Shown here: piece after piece, positions 12,101-24,571 of the stretch | Position numbering within the stretch: the stretch's first letter is position 1 | Layout: each line of letters opens with the position of its first letter | Source: Dryomyza anilis | Lineage: Eukaryota > Arthropoda > Insecta > Diptera > Dryomyzidae | Length of the DNA: 64,000 nucleotides | NCBI GenBank assembly: GCA_951804985.1 | Contig: OX638133.1 | Span: 55,581,122 to 55,645,121 of the forward strand | Direction of reading: 5' to 3' | Notes under the pieces: generated by a model | Database searches by the model: none | What the model was told of the DNA's origin: nothing | Seen by the model: only the letters and a program-made list of their open reading frames with translations | Translations under genes and position numbers: made by a program

Positions 12101-12166
12101 AATCACGTCTCAAACATAAAATTTGCAATCTATTTTTGATCTTTTAATTCCAATATAAATGATTAT
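6158..12166 (-). repeat. Satellite array, orientation A, block 2
   Basis: Same 139/89-bp satellite continuing in register after the LINE. It carries a local variant that lacks the standard flank (two ACGGCTC-type starts with AAATTTAAAAACGGCGC) near 6840, 8655, 10458, 10755 and 11965, which serves as a marker of higher-order copies. No gene or non-satellite insert is visible in these 6 kb. Confidence 0.94.
6601..10540 (-). repeat. ~1.81-kb higher-order repeat, about 2.2 tandem copies
   Basis: The segment starting CCGTAGAGGCCTCAAAGT followed by GCACATTTTGCAATATTTTT recurs at 6601, 8418 and 10,223 (spacings about 1,817 and 1,805 bp). The same order of variant monomers follows each time, including the 13-bp palindrome (7965 and 9770) and the ACGGCTC variant (6840, 8655, 10458). 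Copies differ by only a few substitutions and small deletions by eye, so the amplification is recent. Confidence 0.88.
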
Positions 12167-12781
12167 CCGATCCGACATTAAAATAACAATATGAATGTTC
12201 AAAATAGATCCCATAATGGAAATTGTGAAATTATTGTCGGAAATAACAATAAAATTATTATATGTTAAATGAATATTTTATTGTGAATTTTTACAATTAG
12301 TATTGCCATTATTAAAAAACAATGCCATTGTCATTTTGATAATAAAAATATGAATTTCAATTTTATATTGTCATTTTTTAAAACAATGCCATACAAAGCA
12401 ACTTCTGAAGTAAAGTCAAATTTATTACAGAGAAAACAAATGTATTTTATTTTATTCCTTTTGTTAATATAGTATAGTATATAACAGTTATTGTATACAA
12501 AGACTTTAAAATTTATAGTATACATTTACATTAACATTGTAATTAATAATGCTTCTAAATGTGGATAATCAAAAAATAAATGTTGCTAATGGTATATTCC
12601 AGGCATATGCATTCGACAGATAGCTCGAATAGTTGTTGTATTTTATAGTTGATGTTGATGTCGACAATTCGACAATGCTGCAGTTGCACAATCAAAAGAA
12701 GCTCTGTTATAATGTAGTCCAGGGAAATGTGTTAGGTTTAGATTTCTAAAAGAAGCTTAGTAAAATGAATCGCATAAACCA

Positions 12782-12913
12782 TTAAAATTCAACACCTACG
12801 AACCAATATATGGCCGCTCCAAACTCTTTCGCACATGTAAACGATGTGCACGGTGGCGAATGCTGCATCACGTTGACCACTTTTTGAATGTCGCCTTTTG
12901 AAAGATTCATCAT
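12782..12913 (-). other. Short open frame in TIR element (43 codons), unrecognised
   Basis: Minus-strand frame starting MMNLSKGDIQKVVNVM, ending in TAA at 12784-12782. About 30 bp upstream lies a good splice-acceptor-like sequence (pyrimidine-rich tract ending CACAG, boundary near 12,942). In copy 2 one base is missing near 25,404, which breaks the frame. It could be a decayed exon captured by the element, or chance; the opposite strand is also open here. No family recognised. Confidence 0.2.
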
Positions 12914-13119
12914 CGCTGATTTTTCATCGATGACTTTTAAGCTGTGAATAAAAGCAAATGAAAGTTTTTAAAGAATACTTCTTATAAAAAAATGTTTTTA
13001 CTAATTGGCTCCGATTCGATGATGAAATTAGACGCGTCTTTGACGATAGCGACTCGAATCGAAAGCGCCTGCATCGCTACTACACCGCGACGATAGAAAA
13101 TTACGGAAGACGCAGTTCG

Positions 13120-13383
13120 TTAATTAAAAATAATAAACTTCTTAATGCATTCTGCGCATAGCATGGCACTCAGCTCATCCAAGATAATTGTATTTAAAGT
13201 TCCGCTAGATTTGGAGCTCGTCGAGCCAAAGTTAGCTACCTGGCCACGCAATGCGTTCTGCTTCAGTGTAGAGCCTGCTTGATGCATGCAAATATAGTGG
13301 TCTTCCTGTCGTCTGTGCCATAGGTCAATCGCGGCAGTTATTTTTTGCGATATGAAGCGATTGACTATTAAACTGCATTGCCG
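13120..13383 (-). other. Open stretch in TIR element (87 codons), unrecognised
   Basis: A minus-strand frame free of stops from 13383 to TAA at 13122-13120, with no ATG near its start. It includes ITAAIDLWHRRQ and LNTIILDELSAM. In another minus-strand frame, 13321-13232 gives a 29-codon ATG frame (starts MAQTTGRPLYLH). A consensus-like splice donor GTAAGT lies upstream at 13453-13448. Copy 2 differs by a few substitutions in this stretch, at least two of which change residues. A chance ORF is the simpler explanation; a captured exon is possible. Confidence 0.15.
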
Positions 13384-14619
13384 CTAGCCAGCCTTTTATT
13401 TAGCTAAAAAATTGTACATATAATATAAAACAAATGAATACAAATTAACTTACCCTATATGACGATTCGTTTGAAAATTTTGTTTTTAATTAAACATTTT
13501 TTGACAGCCAACTCAATGGCAATAAAAAAAATTATCACATATTGTCAAAACAACAATATGATTTTCGAAAAGAATTGATTTTATTATTGTTAATATAATA
13601 CAATGTGTTCACAATAATATTGTGAATAATAACATTTTGAAATAACAATACGATATTGTGGTTTGTAACAATATATTTCTATGCGTGTATTAATACGTGC
13701 CGTAGAGGCCTCAAAGTTGGCACATTTTGTAATCTATTTTTGGCCTTTAAATTCTAATGTAAATCATTATAATCATCACAAGGCTTCCTGAGAAATCACG
13801 TCTCAAACTTAAAATGCTCTTAACTTTTTAAATTCCAATATAAATCATTGTAATCGGCATATGGGTTCTTGAGAAATCACGTCTCAAACTTAAAATGCTC
13901 TTAACTCCGTAAATACGCACCGTAGAGGGCTCATAGTTAGCACATTTTGTAATCTATTTTTGCCTTTGTAATTCCAATATAAATTATTATAATTGACGCA
14001 AGGGTTCTTGAGAAATCACGTCTCAAACTTAAAATTTGCAATCTATTTTTGGTCTTTTAATTCCAATATAAATGATTATACTACAACTATAAATACGCGC
14101 CGTAAAGGCCTCAAAGTTGGCAATTTTATAATCTATTTTTGCCCTTTTAATTCCAACATAAATCATTATAATCGGTACATGGATTCTTGAAAAATTACGT
14201 CTCAAACTTAAAATTTGTAATTTTTTTTTGCACTTTTAATTCCAATATAAATCATTATAATCGGCGCAAGAGTTCTTGAGAAATCACGTCTCAAACTTAA
14301 AATTTGTAATTTCTTTTTGCACTTTTAATTCCAATATAAATCATTATAATCGGCGCAAGGTTCTTGAGAAATCACGTCTCAAATTTAAAATGCTCAGAAC
14401 TCCGTAAATACGCGTCGTAGAGGCCTCCAAGTTAGCACATGTTGTAATCTATTTTTGCCTTTGTAATTCCTATATAAATTATAATAAGGGTTCTTGAGAA
14501 ATCACGTCTCAAACTAAAAATGCTCATATTTTGTAACCTATTTTTGCCCTTTTAATTCCAATATAAATCATTATAATCGGCACAAGAGTTCCTTAGAAAG
14601 CACGTCTCAAACTTAGAAT

Positions 14620-17600
14620 TTGTAATTTCTTTTTGCACTTTTAATTCCAATATAAATCATTATAATCGGAGCAAGAGTTCTTGAGAAATCATCTATTTTT
14701 GCCCTTTTAATTCCAATATAAATCATTAAAATCGTCACAACGGTTCTTGAGAAATCACGTCTCAAACTTAAAATTTGTAATCTTTTTTGCCTTTGTAATT
14801 CCAATGTAAATCATTATAATCGGAGCAAGGGTTCTTGAGAAATAACGTCTTAAACTTCAAATTTTTAATTCTTTTTGCACTTTTAATTCCAATATAAATC
14901 ATTATAACCGGCGCAAGGGTTCTTGAGAAATCACTGCTCAAATTTAAAATGCTCCTATAAATACGAGCAGTAGAGGCCTCAAAGTTGGCACATTTTGTAG
15001 TCTATTTTTGGCCTTTAAATTCCAATATAAATCATTATAATCGGCATATGGGTTCTTGAGAAATCACGTCTCAAATTTAAAATTTGTAATTTATTTTTGC
15101 ACTTTTAATTCCAATATAAATCATTATAATCGGCGCAAGGGTTCTTGAGAAATCATCTATTTTTGCCCTTTTAATTCCAATATAAATCATTGTAATCGGC
15201 GCAAGAGTTCTTGATAAATCACGTCTCAAATTTAAAATGCTCAGAACTCCGTAAATACGCGTCGTAGAGGCCTCCAAGTTAGCACATTTTGTAATCTATT
15301 TTTGCCTTTGTAATTCCTATATAAATTATAATAATTGACGCAAGGGTTCTTGAGAAATCACGTCTCAAATTAAAAATGCTCATATTTTGTAACCTATTTT
15401 TTCCCTTTTAAGTCCAATATAAATCATTATAATCGGCGTAAGAGTTCTTTAGAAATCACGTCTCAAACTTAGAATTTGTAATTTATTTTTGCACTTTTAA
15501 TTCCAATATAAATCATTATAATCGGCGCAAGGGTTCTTGAGAAATCATCTATTTTTGTCCTTTTAATTCCAATATAAATCATTAAAATCGTCACAACGGT
15601 TCTTGAGAAATCACGTCTCAAACTTAAAATTTGTAATCTTTTTGCCTTTGTAATTCCAATGTAAATCATTATAATCGGTGCAAACTTCTCAAACTTAAAA
15701 TGCTCATAACTCCGTAAATACGTGTCGTAGAGGCCTCAAAGTTGGAACATTTTTTTATCTATTTTTGCCCTTTTAATTCCAATATAAATCATTGTAATCG
15801 GCGCAAGGGTTCTTGAGAAGTCACATCTCAAATTTTAAATGCTCCTATAAATACGCGCCTCAAAGTTGGCCCATTTTGTAACCTATTTTTTCCCTTTTAA
15901 TTCCAATATAAATCAGAATAATCGCAAGGACGCAAGGGTTCTTGAGAAATCACGTCTTTAAAATGCTCCTATAAATACGCGCCGTATTTATAGGAAATGC
16001 TTAAAATGCTCTTAACTCCGTAAATACGCGCCTTAGAGGCCTCAAAGCTGGCACTTTGTAACCTATTTTTTCCCTTTTAATTCTAATGTAAATCATTATA
16101 ATCATCACAAGGCTTCCTGAGAAATCACGTCTCAAACTTAAAATGCTCTTAACTCTTTAAATTCCAATATAAATCATTGTAATCGGCATATGGGTTATTC
16201 AGAAATCACGTCTCAAACTTAAAATTTGTAATCTATTTTTGCCCTTTTAATTCCAATATAAATGATTATAATCGTCACAACGGTTCTTGAGAAATCACGT
16301 CTCAAATTTAAATTGCTCTTAACGTAAATACGCGTCGAAGAGGCCTCAAAGTTAGCACATTTTGTAATATATTTTTGCCTTTGTAATTCCAATATAAATT
16401 ATTATAATTGACGCAAGGGTTCTTGAGAAATCACGTCTCAAACTTAAAATTTGCAATCTATTTTTGGTCTTTTAATTCCAAGATAAATGATTATAATGCT
16501 CCTATTAATACGCGCCGTAGAGGCCTCAAAGTTGGCACATTTTGTAATCTATTTTTTGCCTTTAAATTCAAAAAATTAATCATTATAATCGGCATATGGG
16601 TTCTTGAGAAATCACGTCTCAAACTTAAAATGCTCTTAACTCCGTAAATACGCGTCGTAGAATCCACAAAGTTAGCACATTTGGTAAGCTATTTTTTCCC
16701 TTTTAATTCCAATATAAATCATTATAATCGGCGCAAGAGTTCTTGAGAAATCACGTCTCAAACTTAAAATTTGTAATTTCTTTTTGCACTTTTAATTCCA
16801 ATATAAATCATTATAATCGGCGCAAGGGTTCTTGAGAAATCACGGCTCAAATTTAAAATGCTCCTATTAATACGCACATTTTTTAATCTATTTTTGCCCT
16901 TTAAATTCCAATATAAATCATTATAATCGTCACAAGGGTTCTTGAGAAATCACGTCTCAAACTTGAAATTTGTAATCTATTTTTGCCCTTTTATTTCCAA
17001 TATAAATCATTATAATCGTCACAAGTGTTCTTGAGACATCACGTCTCAAACTTAAAATGCTCTTAACTCCATAAATACGCGTCCTAGAGGCCTAAAGCTG
17101 GCACATTTTGTAATCTATTTTTGAACTTTAAATTCCAATATAAATCATTACAATCGGCGCAAGGGTTTATGAGAAATCACGGCTCAAATTTGAAATGCTC
17201 CTATAAATACGCACCGTAGAGGCCTCAAAGTTGGCACATTTTGTAATCAATTTTTTGCCTTTTAATTCCAATATAAATCATTATAATTTGCACATGGGTT
17301 CTTGAGAAATCACGTCTCAAACTTAAAATTTGTAATCTATTTTTGCCCTTTTAATTCCAATATAAATCATTTTAATCATCACAAGGCTTCCTGAGAAATC
17401 ACGTCTCAAACTTAAAATGCTCTTAACTCCGTAAATACGCGCCGTAGAGGCCTCAAAGTTAGCACATTTTGCAATATTTTTTTGCCCCTGTTATTAAAAT
17501 ATAAATCATTATAATTGGCGCAAATGTTCTGGAGAAATCACGTGTCAAATTTAAAATGCTCATAACTCCGTAAATACGAGTCGTAGAGGCCTCAAAGTTG

Positions 17601-20600
17601 GCATATTTTGTAACCTATTTTTCCCCTTTTAATTCCAATATAAATCATTATAATCGGCGCAAGAGTTCTTGAGAAATCACGGCTCAAAATTAAAACGGCT
17701 CAAATTTAAAAACGGCGCAAGAGTTCTTGAGAAATCACGTCTCAAACTTCAAATTTTTAATTCTTTTTGCACTTTTAATTCCAATATAAATCATTATAAT
17801 CGGCGCAAGGGTTCTTGAGAAATCACATCTCAAATTTCAAATGCTCCTATAAATACGAGCAGTAGAGGCCTCAAAGTTGGCACATTTTGTAGTCTATTTT
17901 TGGCCTTTAAATTCCAATATAAATCATTATAATCGGCATATGGGTTCTTGAGAAATCACGTCTCAAATTTAAAATTTGTAATTTCTTTTTGCACTTTTAA
18001 TTCCAATATAAATCATTATAATCGGAGCAAGAGTTCTTGAGAAATCATCTATTTTTGCCCTTTTAATTCCAATATAAATCATTAAAATCGTCACAACGGT
18101 TCTTGAGAAATCACGTCTCAAACTTAAAATTTGTAATCTTTTTTGCCTTTGTAATTCCAATGTAAATCATTATAATCGGAGCAAGGGTTCTTGAGAAATA
18201 ACGTCTTAAACTTCAAATTTTTAATTCTTTTTGCACTTTTAATTCCAATATAAATCATTATAACCGGCGCAAGGGTTCTTGAGAAATCACTGCTCAAATT
18301 TAAAATGCTCCTATAAATACGAGCAGTAGAGGCCTCAAAGTTGGCACATTTTGTAGTCTATTTTTGGCCTTTAAATTCCAATATAAATCATTATAATCGG
18401 CATATGGGTTCTTGAGAAATCACGTCTCAAATTTAAAATTTGTAATTTATTTTTGCACTTTTAATTCCAATATAAATCATTATAATCGGCGCAAGGGTTC
18501 TTGAGAAATCATCTATTTTTGCCCTTTTAATTCCAATATAAATCATTGTAATCGGCGCAAGAGTTCTTGATAAATCACGTCTCAAATTTAAAATGCTCAG
18601 AACTCCGTAAATACGCGTCGTAGAGGCCTCCAAGTTAGCACATTTTGTAATCTATTTTTGCCTTTGTAATTCCTATATAAATTATAATAATTGACGCAAG
18701 GGTTCTTGAGAAATCACGTCTCAAATTAAAAATGCTCATATTTTGTAACCTATTTTTTCCCTTTTAAGTCCAATATAAATCATTATAATCGGCGTAAGAG
18801 TTCTTTAGAAATCACGTCTCAAACTTAGAATTTGTAATTTATTTTTGCACTTTTAATTCCAATATAAATCATTATAATCGGCGCAAGGGTTCTTGAGAAA
18901 TCATCTATTTTTGCCCTTTTAATTCCAATATAAATCATTAAAATCGTCACAACGGTTCTTGAGAAATCACGTCTCAAACTTAAAATTTGTAATCTTTTTG
19001 CCTTTGTAATTCCAATGTAAATCATTATAATCGGTGCAAACTTCTCAAACTTAAAATGCTCATAACTCCGTAAATACGTGTCGTAGAGGCCTCAAAGTTG
19101 GAACATTTTTTTATCTATTTTTGCCCTTTTAATTCCAATATAAATCATTGTAATCGGCGCAAGGGTTCTTGAGAAGTCACATCTCAAATTTTAAATGCTC
19201 CTATAAATACGCGCCTCAAAGTTGGCCCATTTTGTAACCTATTTTTTCCCTTTTAATTCCAATATAAATCAGAATAATCGCAAGGACGCAAGGGTTCTTG
19301 AGAAATCACGTCTTTAAAATGCTCCTATAAATACGCGCCGTATTTATAGGAAATGCTTAAAATGCTCTTAACTCCGTAAATACGCGCCTTAGAGGCCTCA
19401 AAGCTGGCACTTTGTAACCTATTTTTTCCCTTTTAATTCTAATGTAAATCATTATAATCATCACAAGGCTTCCTGAGAAATCACGTCTCAAACTTAAAAT
19501 GCTCTTAACTCTTTAAATTCCAATATAAATCATTGTAATCGGCATATGGGTTATTCAGAAATCACGTCTCAAACTTAAAATTTGTAATCTATTTTTGCCC
19601 TTTTAATTCCAATATAAATGATTATAATCGTCACAACGGTTCTTGAGAAATCACGTCTCAAATTTAAATTGCTCTTAACGTAAATACGCGTCGAAGAGGC
19701 CTCAAAGTTAGCACATTTTGTAATCTATTTTTGCCTTTGTAATTCCAATATAAATTATTATAATTGACGCAAGGGTTCTTGAGAAATCACGTCTCAAACT
19801 TAAAATTTGCAATCTATTTTTGGTCTTTTAATTCCAAGATAAATGATTATAATGCTCCTATTAATACGCGCCGTAGAGGCCTCAAAGTTGGCACATTTTG
19901 TAATCTATTTTTTGCCTTTAAATTCAAAAAATTAATCATTATAATCGGCATATGGGTTCTTGAGAAATCACGTCTCAAACTTAAAATGCTCTTAACTCCG
20001 TAAATACGCGTCGTAGAATCCACAAAGTTAGCACATTTGGTAAGCTATTTTTTCCCTTTTAATTCCAATATAAATCATTATAATCGGCGCAAGAGTTCTT
20101 GAGAAATCACGTCTCAAACTTAAAATTTGTAATTTCTTTTTGCACTTTTAATTCCAATATAAATCATTATAATCGGCGCAAGGGTTCTTGAGAAATCACG
20201 GCTCAAATTTAAAATGCTCCTATTAATACGCACATTTTTTAATCTATTTTTGCCCTTTAAATTCCAATATAAATCATTATAATCGTCACAAGGGTTCTTG
20301 AGAAATCACGTCTCAAACTTGAAATTTGTAATCTATTTTTGCCCTTTTATTTCCAATATAAATCATTATAATCGTCACAAGTGTTCTTGAGACATCACGT
20401 CTCAAACTTAAAATGCTCTTAACTCCATAAATACGCGTCCTAGAGGCCTAAAGCTGGCACATTTTGTAATCTATTTTTGAACTTTAAATTCCAATATAAA
20501 TCATTACAATCGGCGCAAGGGTTTATGAGAAATCACGGCTCAAATTTGAAATGCTCCTATAAATACGCACCGTAGAGGCCTCAAAGTTGGCACATTTTGT

Positions 20601-21010
20601 AATCAATTTTTTGCCTTTTAATTCCAATATAAATCATTATAATTTGCACATGGGTTCTTGAGAAATCACGTCTCAAACTTAAAATTTGTAATCTATTTTT
20701 GCCCTTTTAATTCCAATATAAATCATTTTAATCATCACAAGGCTTCCTGAGAAATCACGTCTCAAACTTAAAATGCTCTTAACTCCGTAAATACGCGCCG
20801 TAGAGGCCTCAAAGTTAGCACATTTTGCAATATTTTTTTGCCCCTGTTATTAAAATATAAATCATTATAATTGGCGCAAATGTTCTTGAGAAATCACGTC
20901 TCAAACTTCAAATTTTTAATTCTTTTTGCACTTTTAATTCCAATATAAATCATTATAATCGGCGCAAGGGTTCTTGAGAAATCACATCTCAAATTTCAAA
21001 TGCTCCTATA
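14620..21010 (-). repeat. 3,356-bp higher-order repeat, two near-identical copies
   Basis: About 14,620-17,850 and 17,976-21,010 are the same monomer series at a constant offset of 3,356 bp; long stretches (e.g. 14,613-14,804 with 17,969-18,160, and 16,408-16,647 with 19,764-20,003) translate identically. Copy 2 lacks about 197 bp near 20,885. A third partial copy follows from about 21,120 to 22,900, with further deletions. Confidence 0.9.
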
Positions 21011-21784
21011 AATACGCGCCGTAGAGGCCTCAAAGTTGGCCCATTTTGTAACTTATTTTTTCCCTTTTAATTCCAATATAAATTATTATAATCGGCGCAA
21101 GGGTTCTTGAGAAATCACGTCTCAAACTAAAAATGCTCATATTTTGTAACCTATTTTTTCCCTTTTAATTCCAATATAAATCATTATAATCGGCACAAGA
21201 GTTCTTTAGAAATCACGTCTCAAACTTAGAATTTGTAATTTCTTTTTGCACTTTTAATTCCAATATAAATCATTATAATCGGCGCAAGAGTTCTTGAGAA
21301 ATCATCTATTTTTGCCCTTTTAATTCCAATATAAATAATTAAAATCGTCACAACGGTTCTTGAGAAATCACGTCTCAAACTTAAAATTTGTAATCTTTTT
21401 TGCCTTTGCAATTCCAATGTAAATCATTATAATCGGAGCAAGGGTTCTTGAGAAATAACGTCTTAAACTTCAAATTTTTAATTCTTTTTGCACTTTTAAT
21501 TCCAATATAAATCATTATAACCGGCGCAAGGGTTCTTGAGAAATCACTGCTCAAATTTAAAATGCTCCTATAAATACGAGCAGTAGAGGCCACAAAGTTG
21601 GCACATTTTGTAGTCTATTTTTGGCCTTTAAATTCCAATATAAATCATTATAATCGGCATATGGGTTCTTGAGAAATCACGTCTCAAATTTAAAATTTGT
21701 AATCTATTTTTGCCCTTTTAAGTCCAATATAAATCATTATAATCGGCGCAAGAGTTATTTAGAAATCACGTCTCAAACTTAGAA

Positions 21785-23800
21785 TTTGTAATTTATTTTT
21801 GCACTTTTAATTCCAATATAAATCATTATAATCGGCGCAAGGGTTCTTGAGAAATCATCTATTTTTGCCCTTTTAATTCCAATATAAATCATTAAAGTCG
21901 TCACAACGGTTCTTGAGAAATCACGTCTCAAACTTAAAATTTGTAATCTTTTTGCCTTTGTAATTCCAATGTAAATCATTATAATCGGTGCAAACTTCTC
22001 AAACTTAAAATGCTCATAACTCCGTAAATACGTGTCGTAGAGGCCTCAAAGTTGGAACATTTTTTTATCTATTTTTGCCCTTTTAATTCCAATATAAATC
22101 ATTGTAATCGGCGCAAGGGTTCTTGAGAAATCACATCTCAAATTTTAAATGCTCCTATAAATACGCGCCTCAAAGTTGGCCCATTTTGTAACCTATTTTT
22201 TCCCTTTTAATTCCAATATAAATTATAATAATCGCAAGGACGCAAGGGTTCTTGAGAAATCACGTCTTTAAAATGCTCCTATAAATACGCGCCGTATTTA
22301 CAGGAAATGCTTAAAATGCTTTTAACTCCGTAAATACGCGTCTTAGAGGCCTCAAAGCTGGCACTTTGTAACCTATTTTTTCCCTTTTAATTCTAATGTA
22401 AATCATTATAATCATCACAAGGCTTCCTGAGAAATCACGTCTCAAACTTAAAATGCTCTTAACTCTTTAAATTCCAATATAAATCATTAAAATTTGTAAT
22501 CTATTTTTGCCCTTTTAATTCCAATATAAATGATTATAATCGTCACAACGGTTCTTGAGAAATCACGTCTCAAACTTAAATTGCTCTTAACGTAAATACG
22601 CGTCGTAGAGGCCTCAAAGTTATCACCTTTTGTAATCTATTTTTGCCTTTGTAATTCCAATATAAATTATTATAATTGACGCAAGGGTTCTTGAGAAATC
22701 ACGTCTCAAACTTAAAATTTGCAATCTATTTTTGGTCTTTTAATTCCAAGATAAATGATTATAATGCTCCTATTAATACGCGCCGTAGAGGCCTCAAAGT
22801 TGGCACATTTTGTAATCTATTTTTTGCCTTTAAATTCAAAAAATTAATCATTATAATCGGCATATGGGTTCTTGAGAAATCACGTCTCAAACTTAAAATG
22901 CTCTTAACTCCGTAAATACGCGTCGTAGAATCCACAAAGTTAGCACATTTTGTAAACTATGTTTTCCCTTTTAATTCCAATATAAATCGTTATAATCGGA
23001 GCAAGGATTCTTGAGAAATCACGTCTCAAACTTAAAATGCTCATAACTCCGTAAATACGCGTCGTAGAGGCCTCAAAGTTGGAAATTTTTTTATCAATTT
23101 TTGCCCTTTTAATTCCAATATAAATCATTATAATCGGCGCAAGAGTTCTTGAGAAATCAATATAAATCATTATAATCGGCGCAAGGGTTCTTGAGAAATC
23201 ACGGCTCAAATTTTAAATGCTCCTATAAATACGCACATTTTTTAATCTATTTTTGCAGTTTAAATTCCAATATAAATCATTATAATCGTCACAAGGGTTC
23301 TTGAGAAATCACGTCTCAAACTTGAAATTTGTAATCCATTTTTGCCCTTTTATTTCCAATATAAATCATTATAATCGTCACAAGTGTTCTTGAGACATCA
23401 CGTCTCAAACTTAAAATGCTCTTAACTCCATAAATACGCGTCGTAGAGGCCTAAAGATGGCACATTTTGTTATCTATTTTTGAACTTTAAATTCCAATAT
23501 AAATCATTACAATCGGCGCAAGGGTTTATGAGAAATCACCGCTCAAATTTGAAATGCTCCTATAAATACGCACCGTAGATGCCTCAAAGTTGGCACATTT
23601 TGTAATCAATTTTTTGCCTTTTAATTCCAATATAAATCATTATAATTTGCACATGGGTTCTTGAGAAATCACGTCTCAAACTTAAAATTTGTAATCTATT
23701 TTTGCCCTTTTAATTCCAATATAAATCATTATAATCATCACAAGGCTTCCTGAGAAATCACGTCTCAAACTTAAAATGTTCTTAACTCCGTAAATACGCG
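21785..23800 (-). repeat. Dispersed copy of window bases 1-2,060
   Basis: The order of variant monomers from position 1 recurs from 21,785 (offset 21,784, changing to 21,743 after a ~41-bp deletion near 22,488). It includes the rare 42-bp unit (1374-1416 and 23,117-23,159) and the palindrome at 492-520 (22,277-22,305). Confidence 0.88.
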
Positions 23801-24380
23801 CCGTAGAGGCCTCAAAGTTAGCACATTTTGCAATATTTTTTTGCCCCTGTTATTCCAATATAAATCATTATAATTGGCGCAAGGGTTCTTGAGAAAACAC
23901 GTGTCAAATTTGAAATGCTCATAACTCCGTAAATACGAGTCGTAGAGGCCTCAAAGTTGGCATATTTTGTAACCTATTTTTCCCCTTTTGATGCCAATAT
24001 AAATCATTATAATCGGCGCAAGAGTTCTTGAGAAATCACGGCTCAAAATTAAAACGGCTCAAATTTCAAAAAGGCGCAAGAGTCACGTCTTAAACTTCAA
24101 ATTTTTTATTCTTTTTGCACTTTTAATTCCAATATAAATCATTATAATCGGCGCAAGGGTTCTTGAGAAATCACATCTCAAATTTAAAATGCTCCTATAA
24201 ATACGCGCCGTAGAGGCCTCAAAGTTGGCCCATTTTGTAACTTATTTTTTCCCTTTTAATTCCTATATAAATCATTATAATCGGCGCAAGGGTTCTTGAG
24301 AAATCTCGTCTCAAACTTAAAATTTGTAATTTCTTTTTGCACTTTTAATTCCAATATAAATCATTATAACCGGCGCAAAG

Positions 24381-24417
24381 GTTCTTGATACGCGCCGTAG
24401 AGGCGCGTATCAAGAAC
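24381..24417. repeat. 16-bp perfect palindrome from a fold-back mutation
   Basis: GTTCTTGATACGCGCC (24381-24396) and its exact reverse complement (24402-24417) flank a 5-base spacer. Sister sequences at 7191 and 9005 share the left arm but read GAGGCCTCAAAGTTGGC where this copy has the right arm, so the arm was written over normal sequence. Confidence 0.9.
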
Positions 24418-24571
24418 GTTGGCACATTTTGTAGTCTATTTTTGGCCTTTAAATTCCAATATAAATCATTATAATCGGCATATGGGTTCTTGAGAAATCA
24501 CGTCTCAAACTTAAAATTTGCAATCTATTTTTGATCTTTTAATTCCAATATAAATGATTATATTGCTCCTA

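Larger units (their letters stand above)
12167..13687. mobile_element. AT-rich TIR DNA element, copy 1 (left end missing)
   Basis: A 1.5-kb non-satellite insert. Its right end reads AACAATATATTTCTATGCGTG followed by TA at 13688-13689, the same end as copy 2 at 24,572-26,200. At the left, about 22 bp of the inverted repeat are lost and the satellite (GATTAT, to 12166) runs directly into GATCCGAC (12,169). Long AT-rich subterminal regions are rich in AACAATA/TATTGTT repeats and partly complementary. No transposase is recognisable, so it is probably non-autonomous. The central part (about 12,560-13,450) is less AT-rich and has minus-strand open stretches with splice-like signals. The flanking satellite on both sides closely matches that of copy 2, so the two copies were duplicated with the array. 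Confidence 0.8.
13690..24569 (-). repeat. Satellite array, orientation A, block 3
   Basis: Continuous 139/89-bp satellite with several 66-bp units (around 14,690, 15,155, 15,548, 18,047, 18,512, 18,905, 21,305 and 21,860), in which 23 bp between GAAATCA and TCTATTTTT are missing. Contains the 3,356-bp higher-order repeat and a second copy of window bases 1-2,060. No gene seen. Confidence 0.94.

Noticed and set aside
12331..12525. 64-codon minus-strand frame at the left of TIR-element copy 1
   Set aside because: AT-rich Asn/Ile/Tyr/Lys composition and disrupted in copy 2 by the nested insert; no coding signal.
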